Notes: generated by a model not told the origin, from the letters alone. A stretch of DNA of 64,000 nt from Bacteroidota bacterium (GCA_020832235.1 JAFIEZ010000007.1:62001-126000); one strand, 5' to 3'; numbered from the stretch's first letter, positions 35,603-46,002 are shown. Made by a program: numbers and translations.

Positions 35603-36007
35603 ATGACGAAACAAAACCTTTACGAATTTACAAGCAGCTACGACAATCTGAGTAGGCTGGAAGGCATTGTTGATGAGGCAACCCGGGAGTCGGGGTTAAG
35701 CGAAGATCAGAAAGAAGCACTAATGCTCGTTGCTTCAGAGGCCATGACAAATGCGATAAAACATGGCAATAAATTAGATGAAGAAAAAAAGGTCACGATT
35801 TCCTGGCAAATAACAGATGGGGAATTGAGGTTCAGTATTCAGGACGAAGGCGAAGGGTTTGATGCCGACGCCCTTCCAGATCCGCTCAATCCGGAAAATC
35901 TGCTCAAAGACAGTGGTAGGGGGGTGTTTCTGATGAAAACCTACTGCGATGACGTTCAGTTTGAGCTGGAAGGGAGAAAGGTCATACTCGTTTTTAAAAT
36001 CTCCTGA
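35603..36007 (+). CDS. RsbW-like ATP-binding anti-sigma factor/serine kinase
   Basis: 134 residues, a single HATPase_c_2 domain. The N-box is EAMTNAIKHGNK, the G1 box DEGEGFD and the G2 box GRGVFLM. Members bind sigma or anti-anti-sigma factors or phosphorylate serine on STAS partners. No STAS protein or sigma factor gene is nearby. The next gene, a PAS hybrid kinase, follows after 81 bp on the same strand, so it may be a partner in one signalling route; this is inference. Confidence 0.88.
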   Translation: MTKQNLYEFTSSYDNLSRLEGIVDEATRESGLSEDQKEALMLVASEAMTNAIKHGNKLDEEKKVTISWQITDGELRFSIQDEGEGFDADALPDPLNPENLLKDSGRGVFLMKTYCDDVQFELEGRKVILVFKIS

Positions 36008-36088
36008 TTGAAATAATCTGCAGCTGGTCGATAACCACACTGTATCTACGCATGGCATGTAGTTGCCGTAAACCAATTTTTTAGCATT

Positions 36089-38857
36089 ATGGGGAATAGC
36101 TCAACCGGACTACACGGTTCGGACCAGAGTACCAATTTCGATAAGCTTGGTGCCAACATACCAGGTGTTTTGTATCAGTTTCAGCTCATGAAAGACGGCA
36201 CGTTCGTATTTCCTTATGTTTCGGAGGGTATACACGAAATGTTCGGAGCTACCACGGAGCAGGTACGTGAAAATGCTATGGAAGTGTTCAGTCTCATACA
36301 TCCCGATGACATTGCACATGTGAATGCGTTAATACAAAACTCTGTCCGAGATTTGTCGCTATGGGAATGTGATTTCAGAGTTAACCTGGAAGGCAAAGGA
36401 CTCCGATGGATAAGCGGGAAGGCCCGCCCGGAAGCCCTGGATGATGGAAGTATTCTGTGGCATGGTTACATCTACGATATAACCGATCGCAAAGAGGCCA
36501 GTGCTATTTTCCAGGCGGAACGTACCCGGTTAGATAACACCATAGAGGCGGCTAATCTGGGCACCTGGGAGCTCATTACCAAGACCAACGAGCTGGTTAT
36601 TAATGAAAACTGGGCTGCTATGCTCGGCTATCGGCTGGAAGAACTGGTTCCTTTTACCCTGGAAAAGTTCCTTGAATTGCTGCATCCCGACGACACACAA
36701 GCTTTTTTGGAAGCGGCCGAACAACACATGAAAGGGCACACAGATATCTACGAGATACAGTTTCGCCTTCGTTCTAAAGAAAATACCTGGACTTGGATAC
36801 AGTCACGAGGCAAAGTATTATCGCGTGATAAGGATGGCAACGCGATGTCGATGTACGGTACCCATATAGATATCACCGGGCAGAAAAAAGCTGAACTGGA
36901 GCTTGAGAAAAATAAAAACCTGATGGATTTGTTTTTTGCTCAGTCGCTTACCGGATTCTTTTTTATGATGCTGGATGAGCCTTTAGACTGGGCAAATAGC
37001 ACGGATAAACAAGCCCTTGTTGACTATGCAATTGAAAATCAGCGTATCACGCGTGTAAATCAGGCCATGCTGGATCAGTACGGTGCTACCGAAGAACAGC
37101 TGCTAAACGCGAAGATACTTGATCTGTTTAATAACAACCTTGAGCACGCCCGTAACGTCTGGTATGAGCTCTTTGATAAGGGCACGCTGCATATTGAAAC
37201 CAGAGAGAATAAACTGGATGGTACACCCATAACGATTGAGGGAGATTATATCTGTCTATATGACCAGAAAGGGCGTATAACGGGTCTTTTTGGTGTGCAG
37301 CACGACGTAACCCGGCAAAAAGAACTCCTCAGAAAAATCGAAGAAAGCGAGCACTATCACCGTTCGCTGAAAAACAGCATCCCCGACATGTTTTTAGTCA
37401 CGGATTATGATGGGAAATATCTGGATTTCAAGGCGGATGGTGTCAATTTATACGCTAACCCTAAAGAATTCTTGGGGAAAAGCTACCGCGAAATTATGCC
37501 TCCTGAGTTGGTTAAACAATTCGATAAAACGTTTGCCCGGGCCATAGAAACAGGAGAAGTGCAGGAGCTGGAATATGATTTGGAGGTAGCCGGTGAACGC
37601 AAGTATTATCAGGCACGAGCTGTTACCTTTGGCGGTAACAAAATTATAAACTTCGTGCGTGATATTACTCCATTGAAACGCTACGAGGCCGAACTCAAGG
37701 AGGAGCGGGCACGCGCCGAACAGGCGAATCAGGCGAAATCCCGTTTTCTGGCAAACATGAGTCATGAAATACGTACCCCGCTGAACGGTGTTATTGGTTT
37801 TACAGATTTGCTGCGCAGAACAAAACTGGATGGTACCCAGCAACGATATGTTGAAAATGCGAATACCGCCGGGGTAGCGTTGCTTGAGATTATTAACAAC
37901 ATTCTGGATGTATCCAAAATAGAAGCCGGAAAGCTTGAGCTTGAACTGGGCATGCACGATTTGGTGAAAATTTGCGAGCAGGCCGTTGAAATCGTTAATT
38001 ATCAGGCCACCGAGAAAGGACTTTCTCTGAATCTTAGTATTCATCCCGATGTACCCCGTTTTGCCGAAATAGATGCTGCGCGAATTCGCCAGATTTTGCT
38101 CAATCTGCTTGGTAATGCCATTAAATTCACCGAAAAAGGTGAGGTAAAGCTGCATGTAACCTTTCAGCAAGGTACATCACCCGACACAGGCCTGTTTCAA
38201 ATTTCAGTTAACGATACCGGCATTGGTATTAGTGAAGATCAACGGACCCGGCTGTTCAAAGCATTTTCACAGGCCGATGCGTCCATCAGCAGGCGTTATG
38301 GTGGAACGGGTTTAGGACTGCTTATTTCGGATATGCTTGTGCGTAAAATGGGTTCAGCCATTGAGTTGGACAGCAAGGTTGGAGAGGGAAGTACGTTCTC
38401 TTTCAGTCTCCAGACACGCATTGAACGTGGGGAAGCGGTATCGTCTGATCAGTCCGATACACAAACAACGACGCTTAATGACGGCTCGGCTGTTGTACTC
38501 ATAGCCGAAGACATTGAAATGAATATGCTCTTGACCAAAACCTTGGTTAAGCAGATACTGGCTGGTGTAGAGACCATTGAAGCGCGTAACGGAATGGAGG
38601 TGCTCGATATTCTGAGAACACGCGAAGTTGATCTCATCCTCATGGACGTACAGATGCCGGGCATGGATGGACTGCTGGCAACACGCGGCGTTCGTGAAAT
38701 GGAGCAGGGCAGTGGCAGGAGGGTTCCCATTGTTGCGCTCACTGCCGGAGCCCTAAATGAAGAGCGTGAACGTTGTATCGATGCGGGCATGGACGATTTC
38801 CTGTCTAAACCGATTGAGCTAAAGTCGCTGTCGGCCAAGCTGAAAAAGTATTTGTAG
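36089..38857 (+). CDS. Multi-PAS hybrid histidine kinase (soluble)
   Basis: 922 residues with no membrane helix. About four PAS domains fill residues 20-530, several followed by PAC-like sequence (DITDRK, DITGQKK, DVTRQKE, DITPLKR). The HisKA domain has [11 protein letters not shown] with phospho-acceptor His559. The HATPase follows ([29 protein letters not shown]), and the C-terminal receiver has phospho-acceptor Asp853 in [11 protein letters not shown] with Lys in LSKPIE. It senses an intracellular cue, possibly redox or a small ligand, and passes phosphate onward to an Hpt or response regulator not in this window. It lies 81 bp downstream of the RsbW-like gene. Confidence 0.92.
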   Translation: MGNSSTGLHGSDQSTNFDKLGANIPGVLYQFQLMKDGTFVFPYVSEGIHEMFGATTEQVRENAMEVFSLIHPDDIAHVNALIQNSVRDLSLWECDFRVNLEGKGLRWISGKARPEALDDGSILWHGYIYDITDRKEASAIFQAERTRLDNTIEAANLGTWELITKTNELVINENWAAMLGYRLEELVPFTLEKFLELLHPDDTQAFLEAAEQHMKGHTDIYEIQFRLRSKENTWTWIQSRGKVLSRDKDGNAMSMYGTHIDITGQKKAELELEKNKNLMDLFFAQSLTGFFFMMLDEPLDWANSTDKQALVDYAIENQRITRVNQAMLDQYGATEEQLLNAKILDLFNNNLEHARNVWYELFDKGTLHIETRENKLDGTPITIEGDYICLYDQKGRITGLFGVQHDVTRQKELLRKIEESEHYHRSLKNSIPDMFLVTDYDGKYLDFKADGVNLYANPKEFLGKSYREIMPPELVKQFDKTFARAIETGEVQELEYDLEVAGERKYYQARAVTFGGNKIINFVRDITPLKRYEAELKEERARAEQANQAKSRFLANMSHEIRTPLNGVIGFTDLLRRTKLDGTQQRYVENANTAGVALLEIINNILDVSKIEAGKLELELGMHDLVKICEQAVEIVNYQATEKGLSLNLSIHPDVPRFAEIDAARIRQILLNLLGNAIKFTEKGEVKLHVTFQQGTSPDTGLFQISVNDTGIGISEDQRTRLFKAFSQADASISRRYGGTGLGLLISDMLVRKMGSAIELDSKVGEGSTFSFSLQTRIERGEAVSSDQSDTQTTTLNDGSAVVLIAEDIEMNMLLTKTLVKQILAGVETIEARNGMEVLDILRTREVDLILMDVQMPGMDGLLATRGVREMEQGSGRRVPIVALTAGALNEERERCIDAGMDDFLSKPIELKSLSAKLKKYL

Positions 38858-38902
38858 TATATCCCCGTGGCTTTTTGAGGCGATGGTAACTTTTTGGCGT
38901 GT

Positions 38903-39706
38903 TTAAGCTTCCAGAGAAGCTTCCCGTTGAGACATTTCCTGCAAAAATCGAAGCGAGAGTCGGTTAAATTCCTCCGGTTTTTCGATGTTCACCACGTGTC
39001 CGCAATTCTCTACTATTTCCAGGGTCTGGTCTTTGAATCGTTTCACCATGTTCAGAATAGGCTGCAGGAACATATGGTCCTGGTCGCCCATGACGTATAG
39101 GGTTGGGATGCCGGGATCTACTTCTTCGAAGAGCTTGAGCTTTTCGCCGACGTGTCGGGTGAGGTTGAACCAGCGAATGAACTCTTTCTGAGCCAGTTTT
39201 CGGGCTTCGCGTACGAATAAACTGCGCGATTCTTCATGTCCGTCGAGGGGCATGATAACGAAGGCGAACAGGCGGTACAGCCACATGTAGGGGATGAAGG
39301 ACTTGAACATGCGTCCCATCCGTACAAGGAAGCGGCTTTTCAGGGAGAGGCGGGTGATGGCGCCTACAAACACGATAGATTTTACGTAGGAGGGGGCGAT
39401 GTCTACCAGCTGACGGATGATGATGGTGCCCAGAGACACGCCTACGAAGTGGGCTTTGGGGATGTTGAGATGGTTGAGTACATCGATGACGTCGGAGGCG
39501 ATAGACTCGAAGGAGTAGTCGTGCTTGCCGAAGGCTGGTCCGTCGGCCGAGCGACCGTGCCCGCGAAGGTCGATGAGCAGGAGATTGAAATGGGTTTTGT
39601 AGTCTTTAATTTGCTTGAACCATACCGCGGAACTTCCTCCGGCGCCGTGAATAAACACGACCCAGTCGGCATCCTTCGAGTGTTCTATAGTGCGGTGGTA
39701 GAGCAT
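38903..39706 (-). CDS. Alpha/beta hydrolase fold protein
   Basis: 267 residues. The oxyanion motif HGAGGSS, nucleophile elbow GVSLGT (Ser), acid in MGDQDHMF (Asp) and catalytic His in CGHVVNIEKPEEF are all present and in order, with a helical lid between about 130 and 190. The family includes esterases, lactonases and C-C hydrolases; sequence alone does not choose among them. It is convergent with the hybrid kinase (45 bp gap) and has no signal peptide. Confidence 0.9.
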   Translation of the reverse strand: MLYHRTIEHSKDADWVVFIHGAGGSSAVWFKQIKDYKTHFNLLLIDLRGHGRSADGPAFGKHDYSFESIASDVIDVLNHLNIPKAHFVGVSLGTIIIRQLVDIAPSYVKSIVFVGAITRLSLKSRFLVRMGRMFKSFIPYMWLYRLFAFVIMPLDGHEESRSLFVREARKLAQKEFIRWFNLTRHVGEKLKLFEEVDPGIPTLYVMGDQDHMFLQPILNMVKRFKDQTLEIVENCGHVVNIEKPEEFNRLSLRFLQEMSQREASLEA

Positions 39707-39924
39707 GACATACGAAACCGTAACGGCGTTAATAATCGTTTCCTTGTGCGGCTAATGATAGGGAATTTGATGCGATATTGAAACGGGAAAGGGCTAATCA
39801 GATGGATTGTTTCGCTCAGAACACTACATTTATAGAATGGGTTTGTGATAGTAGTAGCATCCATTTGGTGTAGTTATCGCATGTTGAAGGTTTAATTAAA
39901 CTACGAATCAAACGCTAAAATTGA

Positions 39925-40043
39925 TTTTGACGTCAGCCGGCCTCAGCTTTTGGGGAGACTGAGACCGGCTTGGTCGTCAAAAATAAAAGGCATGTCATCC
40001 TTGGGGGGTGGATGCTGGGGAGATAAGCTTACATGCCTTTTTT
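39925..40043 (+). ncRNA. Candidate small RNA with two hairpins and terminal T tract
   Basis: Hairpin 1 (39925-39982) has arms TTTTGACG/CGTCAAAA, AGCCGG/CCGGCT and CTCAG/CTGAG, 19 bp in all. Hairpin 2 (39985-40041) closes with AAAAGGCATGT/ACATGCCTTTT (11 bp) around an inner CATCC/GGATG loop and runs into six T, an intrinsic terminator for the plus strand. No plus-strand gene lies within 1 kb upstream, so the terminator would end an unannotated transcript. Four runs of four to six G occur between 39952 and 40049. The remaining sequence of this 760-bp gap (39707-39924 and 40058-40467) shows no gene. No known RNA family was recognised. Confidence 0.5.
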
Positions 40044-40467
40044 GGGGGGTATATGCTTAATAGAGTGTTTCATCGACCATTTGTGACAAACTTTTTTTGA
40101 AATAATTTCCTCATATTTGGTAAGTAATTGATATTATTACACATATAACGAAAAAAAAAGTTGAAATATAGCCTTCTGTACGTTATCGCAAATCGCTGTA
40201 TTCGGAAAATCGGATTGTTTTTCCCATTTTGATGTCGGATTTAGTCGTCACTTTTCGCTTACCATTTTAGTAATCACAACGTCTAACGGATGTAATGTTT
40301 GCCCAATCATAAATGTATGTCTAGGCTTTGTTGTATTCTGACAAGTGGCGATTACAACACCTTGTTTTCTATCACACGCTCAATACGGTCATCATGCCCC
40401 CTCTGGTCATGCTGTAATCAGTCAACCGGGCAACAACCAATCAGCTATTAACACAACCATAAGTACG

Positions 40468-42252
40468 ATGCCTTCCATGAAATACAACGGTCTTATACTC
40501 CTCATCGCTCTCCTCGCTGCGGGATGTGCTTCCTCCAGGCTTCCATCCGTAGAAACCACAGCCGAACAAGCCTGGACACACGAGTTTCGTTATGCCACCA
40601 CAGGGGAAAGCAGCTGGCTGAATCAGGCCTACCTTTCCGACGACGGTCAGGCCATTGCACTAATTTCCCCGCTTGGATTTGAGTCCATTGATGCCGATGG
40701 TGGCCGTGCAAGCATCTCCGCCAACCGTAATTCCATGTGGGCCGTATATACCGAAACGGCCCGCGGCATGGAGCGCATTAACGAGCAGAAGGTGAATTTT
40801 ATCTACGTTCCGCATCTACACGCGGTACTGGAGTTTAATTACGGCAGAAGAGATGAGTCGGTTGCGCTTATCAACCTGGAGAATGGTGCGCCTTTGTGGA
40901 TTAATACCGACATCCAGTGGAGTATGGAGCGTCATCAGGTAATGGCACGATCGCTGGCGCATGGTTTTGGGTTAACCAACTCTGTGGGCGGTGCTATTGG
41001 ATCGGAAGCGGCTTCCCAAATTCTTTTCCCGGAGGTATACATCAATCAGATAACCAGCATTATCTACGAAATCAACAGCCTGCTCATCAAAACCCTGGAT
41101 GGAATGGCGCTCATCAGTCTGGACACCGGTGAAACCTTGTGGGAAACCAGCGAACTGAAGGGGAGTCCGGCCGCTCTGCTCTACCACGAGCCTACCCATA
41201 GTATCATTTTTGTGAACGACGATACCGGTCTGCTGCAGGTAGAGGGATTTCAGTTTAATAAAGAGCTGGCGCGGGTGGATGCATCCACCGGTGAGGTGCT
41301 GTGGAAAAGCCGCTACAACGGCGATATCCGCTCTAAAGTGAACGGATTCGGCGACTGGGACGACCGGGAGCTGGATATTCGTCTGATGGGCGATTTCATT
41401 ATGCTGAATTTCCTGAATGTAGAGGTGTATGCTGTAGAAGATGGGAGTCAGGTATTTCGGTCAACGACCGGGGCCGACCGCATGCTAGATCTGATTGCTC
41501 CAGAAGGGCAGGTGATGAACTTTTTTGCCTTTCCTGTTAGTGATGGCGACAGGTTATTCCGTGTGAAACATGGCAATATTCGTCTCAGTGGTATTGATGT
41601 AGAGATGGAAGCTTACGACATGCACAGTGGGGAGCGTATCTGGGAAACAGGTAGGCTAAGCAGTAATAACAATATCATCGATTTGTTGTTGTCGGGTGAT
41701 ATTCTGGTTGCGGGGTTTGATGGCAATGGCTCTCGTGAAGGACTTATAGCTATGGATGCCCGCAGCGGCGAGAAATTGTGGCAGGTTGATCTGGGCAGAA
41801 GCGGTCTTACAGAACCCTTTATGTGGCACGATGGTAAGATCTGGGTGTTTTCAGACCGAAGAATGCGTGTGGTGGATGTCGTTACCGGAGAGGTTACCAG
41901 CGAGTTTACTGTTTCCGAGTCGATTGGTCGACTCCAGGACGTGAAACAGATAGACGATAAGATATTCATGCTGGGCAGAAGTGGTCTGGCAGTGCTGAAT
42001 ATGAACGATGGAACAGTACTTTCTGAAACGTCAGCGCCCCGAACAAGACAACTTCTGGATCATGGGGATATCATTATTGCAATGAATCATCTGGATTTCG
42101 GTCGCTCTACGGTACATGCCTTTGATCGCAATGGCGAGCTGTTATCATCTATTGAGGGATCACGTAATCGAAATACCATTCTGATTGCTCCCGATGGCAG
42201 CGCCGTATACAGTTTGCGTAACAATAGGGTAACGCGGTATAATATGCGATAA
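40468..42252 (+). CDS. PQQ-like beta-propeller lipoprotein
   Basis: 594 residues from this start. The frame is open from 40345, but the first 41 codons there do not look like a signal, while MPSMKYNGLILLIALLAAGC is a lipoprotein signal with lipobox LAAGC; the ATG at 40477 is the other good choice. The rest is a string of PQQ-type blades (SLDTGETLWETSEL, DASTGEVLWKSRY, DMHSGERIWETG, DARSGEKLWQVDL, DVVTGEVTSEF), about eight in number, as in BamB-like scaffold proteins. It lacks clear quinone-dehydrogenase residues, so binding or scaffolding at the outer membrane is more likely than catalysis. A TTTG-N20-TAGGCTTTG promoter-like sequence ends near 40330. Confidence 0.85.
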   Translation: MPSMKYNGLILLIALLAAGCASSRLPSVETTAEQAWTHEFRYATTGESSWLNQAYLSDDGQAIALISPLGFESIDADGGRASISANRNSMWAVYTETARGMERINEQKVNFIYVPHLHAVLEFNYGRRDESVALINLENGAPLWINTDIQWSMERHQVMARSLAHGFGLTNSVGGAIGSEAASQILFPEVYINQITSIIYEINSLLIKTLDGMALISLDTGETLWETSELKGSPAALLYHEPTHSIIFVNDDTGLLQVEGFQFNKELARVDASTGEVLWKSRYNGDIRSKVNGFGDWDDRELDIRLMGDFIMLNFLNVEVYAVEDGSQVFRSTTGADRMLDLIAPEGQVMNFFAFPVSDGDRLFRVKHGNIRLSGIDVEMEAYDMHSGERIWETGRLSSNNNIIDLLLSGDILVAGFDGNGSREGLIAMDARSGEKLWQVDLGRSGLTEPFMWHDGKIWVFSDRRMRVVDVVTGEVTSEFTVSESIGRLQDVKQIDDKIFMLGRSGLAVLNMNDGTVLSETSAPRTRQLLDHGDIIIAMNHLDFGRSTVHAFDRNGELLSSIEGSRNRNTILIAPDGSAVYSLRNNRVTRYNMR

Positions 42253-42331
42253 AACAGGGCTGCTGCGAAGCCGGTATAATAAAAACTGCAGGTCATGTAT
42301 TCCTTTTTTGAGGAGTTTGCTTAAATACACC

Positions 42332-42360
42332 TTGACAACCGCAACGATACATCCTTATAT
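42332..42360 (+). promoter_or_regulatory. Sigma-70-like promoter of tRNA-Gly
   Basis: TTGACA (42332-42337), 17 bp, then TTATAT (42355-42360), 14 bp before the tRNA. It is a near-consensus -35/-10 promoter, unlike the TTTG/TAnnTTTG type seen at dapA. Confidence 0.7.
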
Positions 42361-42373
42361 TTAAGGCTCTCAA

Positions 42374-42449
42374 GCGAGAATAGCTCAGCTGGTAGAGCAC
42401 AACCTTGCCAAGGTTGGGGTCGCGGGTTCGAGTCCCGTTTCTCGCTCCA
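42374..42449 (+). tRNA. tRNA-Gly (GCC)
   Basis: 76 nt including an encoded CCA. Acceptor arms are GCGAGAA and TTCTCGC with discriminator T; D arm GCTC/GAGC; anticodon loop TTGCCAA in stem CAACC/GGTTG with anticodon GCC at 42407-42409; T arm GCGGG-TTCGAGT-CCCGT. It reads GGC and GGU glycine codons. Confidence 0.98.
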
Positions 42450-42469
42450 ATTGCCTCTCATTTGCTAAG

Positions 42470-42503
42470 GCGACTTTGTACTATTCAAAGTCGCTTTTTT
42501 TTT
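42470..42503 (+). terminator. Terminator of tRNA-Gly
   Basis: GCGACTTTG (42470-42478) pairs perfectly with CAAAGTCGC (42486-42494) around TACTATT and is followed by nine T. It separates the tRNA from the DUF481 gene. Confidence 0.92.
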
Positions 42504-42541
42504 GCCCGTTGTTATTGTTCACTTAAAATATTTCAACTGTT

Positions 42542-43324
42542 TTGCTGTTACGTTTTTTGTATTTGTTGATTGTTCTATTGCTCGTTCCTGTTGTCGTCAA
42601 CGCTCAGGTTAACACCGAGGCTATGCGCGTAGCCACCGACCAGACCGGATTTAAGGGATCGGTTTCACTCACCGGTAACGTGAGTGCGGGTAATACATCC
42701 ATCTACGAAGTAAATACAACCGGTCGACTCGATTACATCCTTCCCAGCAATCGCAGCTTCATTGTATATAATTATGTGTACGGCTACAAAAACGGAGAAC
42801 CTTTCAAAAATGCCTTCTTCGTAGCGCTGCGGAACACCTGGCAGTGGCAGCCACGCGTGGCTGTAGAAGGGTTCATGCAGCAACAACAGAATGAATTTAT
42901 CCGCCTCAAAGATCGTAAGCTTGTAGGTGGAGGCGTACGCCTTACAGCTGTGGATCTGGAAAATGAGCAAACGGGCTGGCGATTTCGCACCTTTGTTGGT
43001 CTGGCAGCCATGGGGGAGCGCGAAGTGATTGATGCGAGCGGTGATTTTGATCGCTTTAGCACAAATCTGGTACGCAGCACCAATTACCTAAGTCTGACCC
43101 TGGGCAGGAGCGACGATTTTTATATATCCGCGGTGCAGTATCTGCAGTTTGTACCCGATGCCCTGTCAGATTATCGCTATACTGCAGACGTGAACCTCGA
43201 CGCACGGCTGTACGGAAACCTCTCTCTTCTGTTTACCCTTAGCTACCGCCTCGATAATCAGCCTCCTGCCAACGTGCGCCCATTCGATCTGAGTTACAGT
43301 ACGGGGCTTCGATTCCGCTTTTAG
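42542..43324 (+). CDS. DUF481 family outer-membrane beta-barrel protein
   Basis: 260 residues from a TTG start; no ATG lies close by and the TTG gives a clean signal peptide (about 1-21, ending VVNAQ). The mature part shows alternating beta strands with SVSLTGNVSAGNTSIYEVNTTGRLDY near its start, as in DUF481 (YdiY-like) proteins, and ends in RFRF with a terminal Phe, the usual mark for outer-membrane insertion. These proteins are predicted barrels of unclear function. It follows the tRNA terminator and has no clear partner. Confidence 0.82.
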   Translation: MLLRFLYLLIVLLLVPVVVNAQVNTEAMRVATDQTGFKGSVSLTGNVSAGNTSIYEVNTTGRLDYILPSNRSFIVYNYVYGYKNGEPFKNAFFVALRNTWQWQPRVAVEGFMQQQQNEFIRLKDRKLVGGGVRLTAVDLENEQTGWRFRTFVGLAAMGEREVIDASGDFDRFSTNLVRSTNYLSLTLGRSDDFYISAVQYLQFVPDALSDYRYTADVNLDARLYGNLSLLFTLSYRLDNQPPANVRPFDLSYSTGLRFRF

Positions 43325-43395
43325 AGCGTCCTCCGTCATTATACCTACGTTATATTCCGCTGTACCTTTAACGGAGTTTCGTTATCTTGCATCCG

Positions 43396-43510
43396 TATTG
43401 GTGGGAAGTGCTTAGGGTGCACCACCGTGTCGGGTCCGAACGGCTGATTTCAAAAAGGTTGAGCCCGATTAGAAATATAAAACCACGAATTTAAACGGGC
43501 CAGTGCCCGC
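43396..43510 (+). promoter_or_regulatory. Folded leader of the thr operon (tentative)
   Basis: Three hairpins can be drawn: GGTG/CACC enclosing GTGC/GCAC near 43400-43426, TCGGG/CCCGA spanning about 43434-43474, and CGGGC-CAGT-GCCCG near 43494-43508. TTATCTTG just upstream resembles a -7 box. No Thr- or Ile-rich leader peptide and no T tract were found, so an attenuator is not demonstrated. Confidence 0.35.
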
Positions 43511-43536
43511 AAAACGGTTAGGGAACAGATAACGGT

Positions 43537-45981
43537 ATGAAGGTATATAAATTTGGCGGCTCCTCGGTCGGAACACCCGATCGCATTACATCTATCATCC
43601 AGCTTATTGCTGCACAAGCTCAGCGCGAAGATGTTCGCGCCGTCGTATTCTCGGCATTTCAGGGGGTAACCGATCAGCTTATTGAAACCGCAAACCTTGC
43701 CGCCGCGGGTCGACCCGACTATACCGACAATCTCAAAAGCATTGAAAATCGTCATCTCGATGCGGTACGTGCCCTCATCGACATCCACCATCAAAGCAAC
43801 ACGATGGCCGTGATTAAAATGATGCTCAACGATCTGGATGACATTCTGCAAGGGGTTCATCTCATAAAAGAGCTTTCCCCGCGGTCAAAAGATTTTGTTC
43901 TGAGCTTCGGCGAGCGGTTATCGAACCTGATTATCTCCCGTGCCCTGGTAAGCGCCGGACATGACTGCGAGTTTCTGGATGCCCGTAAGCTTATTAAGAC
44001 CGACGATTCCTTTGGTAACGCACTGGTGCTGCAGGATGAAACCCATGAAAATATCAGACGTCATTTCAGCGAGCATCCCTTGCTGCAGGTGGTTACCGGA
44101 TTTATTGCAAGCACGGCCAAAGATGAAACCACAACCCTGGGGCGGGGCGGATCTGACTACACGGCTTCTATTCTCGGCGCGGCGCTGGACGTTGATGAAG
44201 TTCAGATCTGGACCGATGTAGACGGTGTGCTCACGGCCGATCCCCGAAAGGTATCCCGCGCGTTCCCCGTACCGGTTATTACCTATGAAGAGGCTATGGA
44301 AATGTCGCACTTCGGTGCCAAGGTGATTTATCCGCCTACCATACAGCCCCTGATGTCCAGAGGAATCCCCATCCGCATTAAGAATACCTTTAATGCGGCC
44401 GGGCATGGAACCCTCATTACGGCCAACGCCGATCCGGGTACCTACTCTATTCGTGGCATTTCCTCCATTAACGATGTATCGCTCGTGCGCCTGCAGGGTA
44501 CGGGTATGGTGGGCGTGGCTGGTGTAGCGCAGCGTATTTTCGCAACCATGGCCCGCAATAGTATCAACGTAATTCTCATTTCCCAGGCCTCATCGGAGTA
44601 TTCGGTATGTTTTGCTGTGAAGCCGGAGGATGCTCCACGTGCCAGAATATTGCTGATGGAAGAATTTGAGCAGGAAATGGAGCGGCGGCGCATTAACGAA
44701 GTGAGCATAGAGTCGGGGCAGTGTATCATTGCCGTTGTAGGTGAGAATATGCGCGCAACGCCCGGTATAGCCGGGAAGGTGTTTCAGGCGTTGGGAGAAA
44801 ATGGCGTGAATATATCGGCTATTGCTCAGGGGTCATCGGAGCTCAATATATCTATGGTGATTGCTCAGGATGATGAGAAGAAAGCCCTGAGCGCCATTCA
44901 TGATGCCTTTTTCCTGGCCGGCCTTAAGACCTTGCATCTGTTTGTAATCGGAGCCGGACTCATTGGAAAAACCCTTATTGACATGATTGGGCGACAGCGC
45001 CGTCAGCTGGGAGATGACCGTCATCTGGATATACGGGTAATCGGACTGGCCAATTCCCGTAAAATGTACTTCGATCTGAACGGGATTCCGGAGTCGAATT
45101 GTATAGAAAAACTTGAACAAAGCGGCGGGAAAATGGAACTGGATGCGTTCCTAGAGCATATGTTGTCGCTTAATTTACCCAATAGCGTATTGGTAGACTG
45201 TACGAGCAATGAGCAGGTGAGCAGCCGGTATCTGGAGGTGTTGGACCGCAGTATTTCAGTGGTAACTCCGAATAAAAAAGCCGCTTCAGGGCGATATGTG
45301 TATTACCAAGAGCTTCACGCCGCCGCTCAGCGCAGCAACGTGCGGTATCTTTATGAAACCAACGTAGGAGCAGGATTGCCGGTTATTCGTACCGTGCGTG
45401 ATTTTGTAGGTGCCGGAGACCGAATTCAACGTATTGAAGGGGTGCTTTCGGGTACCATCAGCTATCTGCTGAACACCTTCCAGCCCGGGATGAAATTCAG
45501 CGAAATCGTGTCCAAAGCACGTGGAATGGGCTACACCGAGCCCGATCCACGCGACGACCTGAACGGAATGGACGTGGCACGCAAGATTTTAATCCTTGCC
45601 CGCGAGGCCGGACTGCAGCTGGAGCTTAGTGATGTGCAGGTAGATGCTGTACTGCCCGATACATACTTTGATTCAGGCACTGTAGACGAGTTCATGACCA
45701 GACTGCCCGAGGTGGATGCGCACATGGATGAACTGGCTGCAAAAGCCGCCGCTGATGGTAAAAAATTACGCTATATTGCCAGAGTAGAAGGGGGCAAGGC
45801 TGAGGTAAGGCTTATGGCCGTAGGATCGGAGCATCCGGCCTATGCTCTCACAGCCAGCGACAATCTGGTGATGGTTAACTCCGATTGCTACCACGACCGG
45901 CCTTTGGTGGTCATGGGTCCTGGTGCCGGTCCGGAAGTAACGGCCAGCGGCGTTCTTGCCGACATCATCAAGGTGTCGTAA
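43537..45981 (+). CDS. thrA: Bifunctional aspartokinase/homoserine dehydrogenase
   Basis: 814 residues, the usual length of the fused enzyme. The aspartokinase part (about 1-290) has KFGGSSVG, SFGERLSN and GRGGSDYTA. Two ACT domains follow (about 310-460), where threonine would bind for feedback control. The homoserine dehydrogenase part (about 465-814) has VIGAGLIGKTL for NAD(P), TPNKKAA and GVLSGTISYLL. It phosphorylates aspartate and later reduces aspartate semialdehyde to homoserine. First gene of a thrABC operon; thrB follows after 21 bp. The aspartate semialdehyde made in between also feeds dapA. Confidence 0.97.
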   Translation: MKVYKFGGSSVGTPDRITSIIQLIAAQAQREDVRAVVFSAFQGVTDQLIETANLAAAGRPDYTDNLKSIENRHLDAVRALIDIHHQSNTMAVIKMMLNDLDDILQGVHLIKELSPRSKDFVLSFGERLSNLIISRALVSAGHDCEFLDARKLIKTDDSFGNALVLQDETHENIRRHFSEHPLLQVVTGFIASTAKDETTTLGRGGSDYTASILGAALDVDEVQIWTDVDGVLTADPRKVSRAFPVPVITYEEAMEMSHFGAKVIYPPTIQPLMSRGIPIRIKNTFNAAGHGTLITANADPGTYSIRGISSINDVSLVRLQGTGMVGVAGVAQRIFATMARNSINVILISQASSEYSVCFAVKPEDAPRARILLMEEFEQEMERRRINEVSIESGQCIIAVVGENMRATPGIAGKVFQALGENGVNISAIAQGSSELNISMVIAQDDEKKALSAIHDAFFLAGLKTLHLFVIGAGLIGKTLIDMIGRQRRQLGDDRHLDIRVIGLANSRKMYFDLNGIPESNCIEKLEQSGGKMELDAFLEHMLSLNLPNSVLVDCTSNEQVSSRYLEVLDRSISVVTPNKKAASGRYVYYQELHAAAQRSNVRYLYETNVGAGLPVIRTVRDFVGAGDRIQRIEGVLSGTISYLLNTFQPGMKFSEIVSKARGMGYTEPDPRDDLNGMDVARKILILAREAGLQLELSDVQVDAVLPDTYFDSGTVDEFMTRLPEVDAHMDELAAKAAADGKKLRYIARVEGGKAEVRLMAVGSEHPAYALTASDNLVMVNSDCYHDRPLVVMGPGAGPEVTASGVLADIIKVS

Positions 45982-46002
45982 TTAAATCAGTTCAATACAC
46001 GA

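Noticed and set aside
40345-40467. Upstream start for the PQQ-propeller protein
   Set aside because: The extra 41 residues place the lipoprotein signal inside the chain, which would block its processing.
43396-43480. SRP RNA in the thrA leader
   Set aside because: GTCGGGTCCGAACGG loosely recalls the SRP loop, but the conserved GGAA loop and AGCAGC strand are missing.
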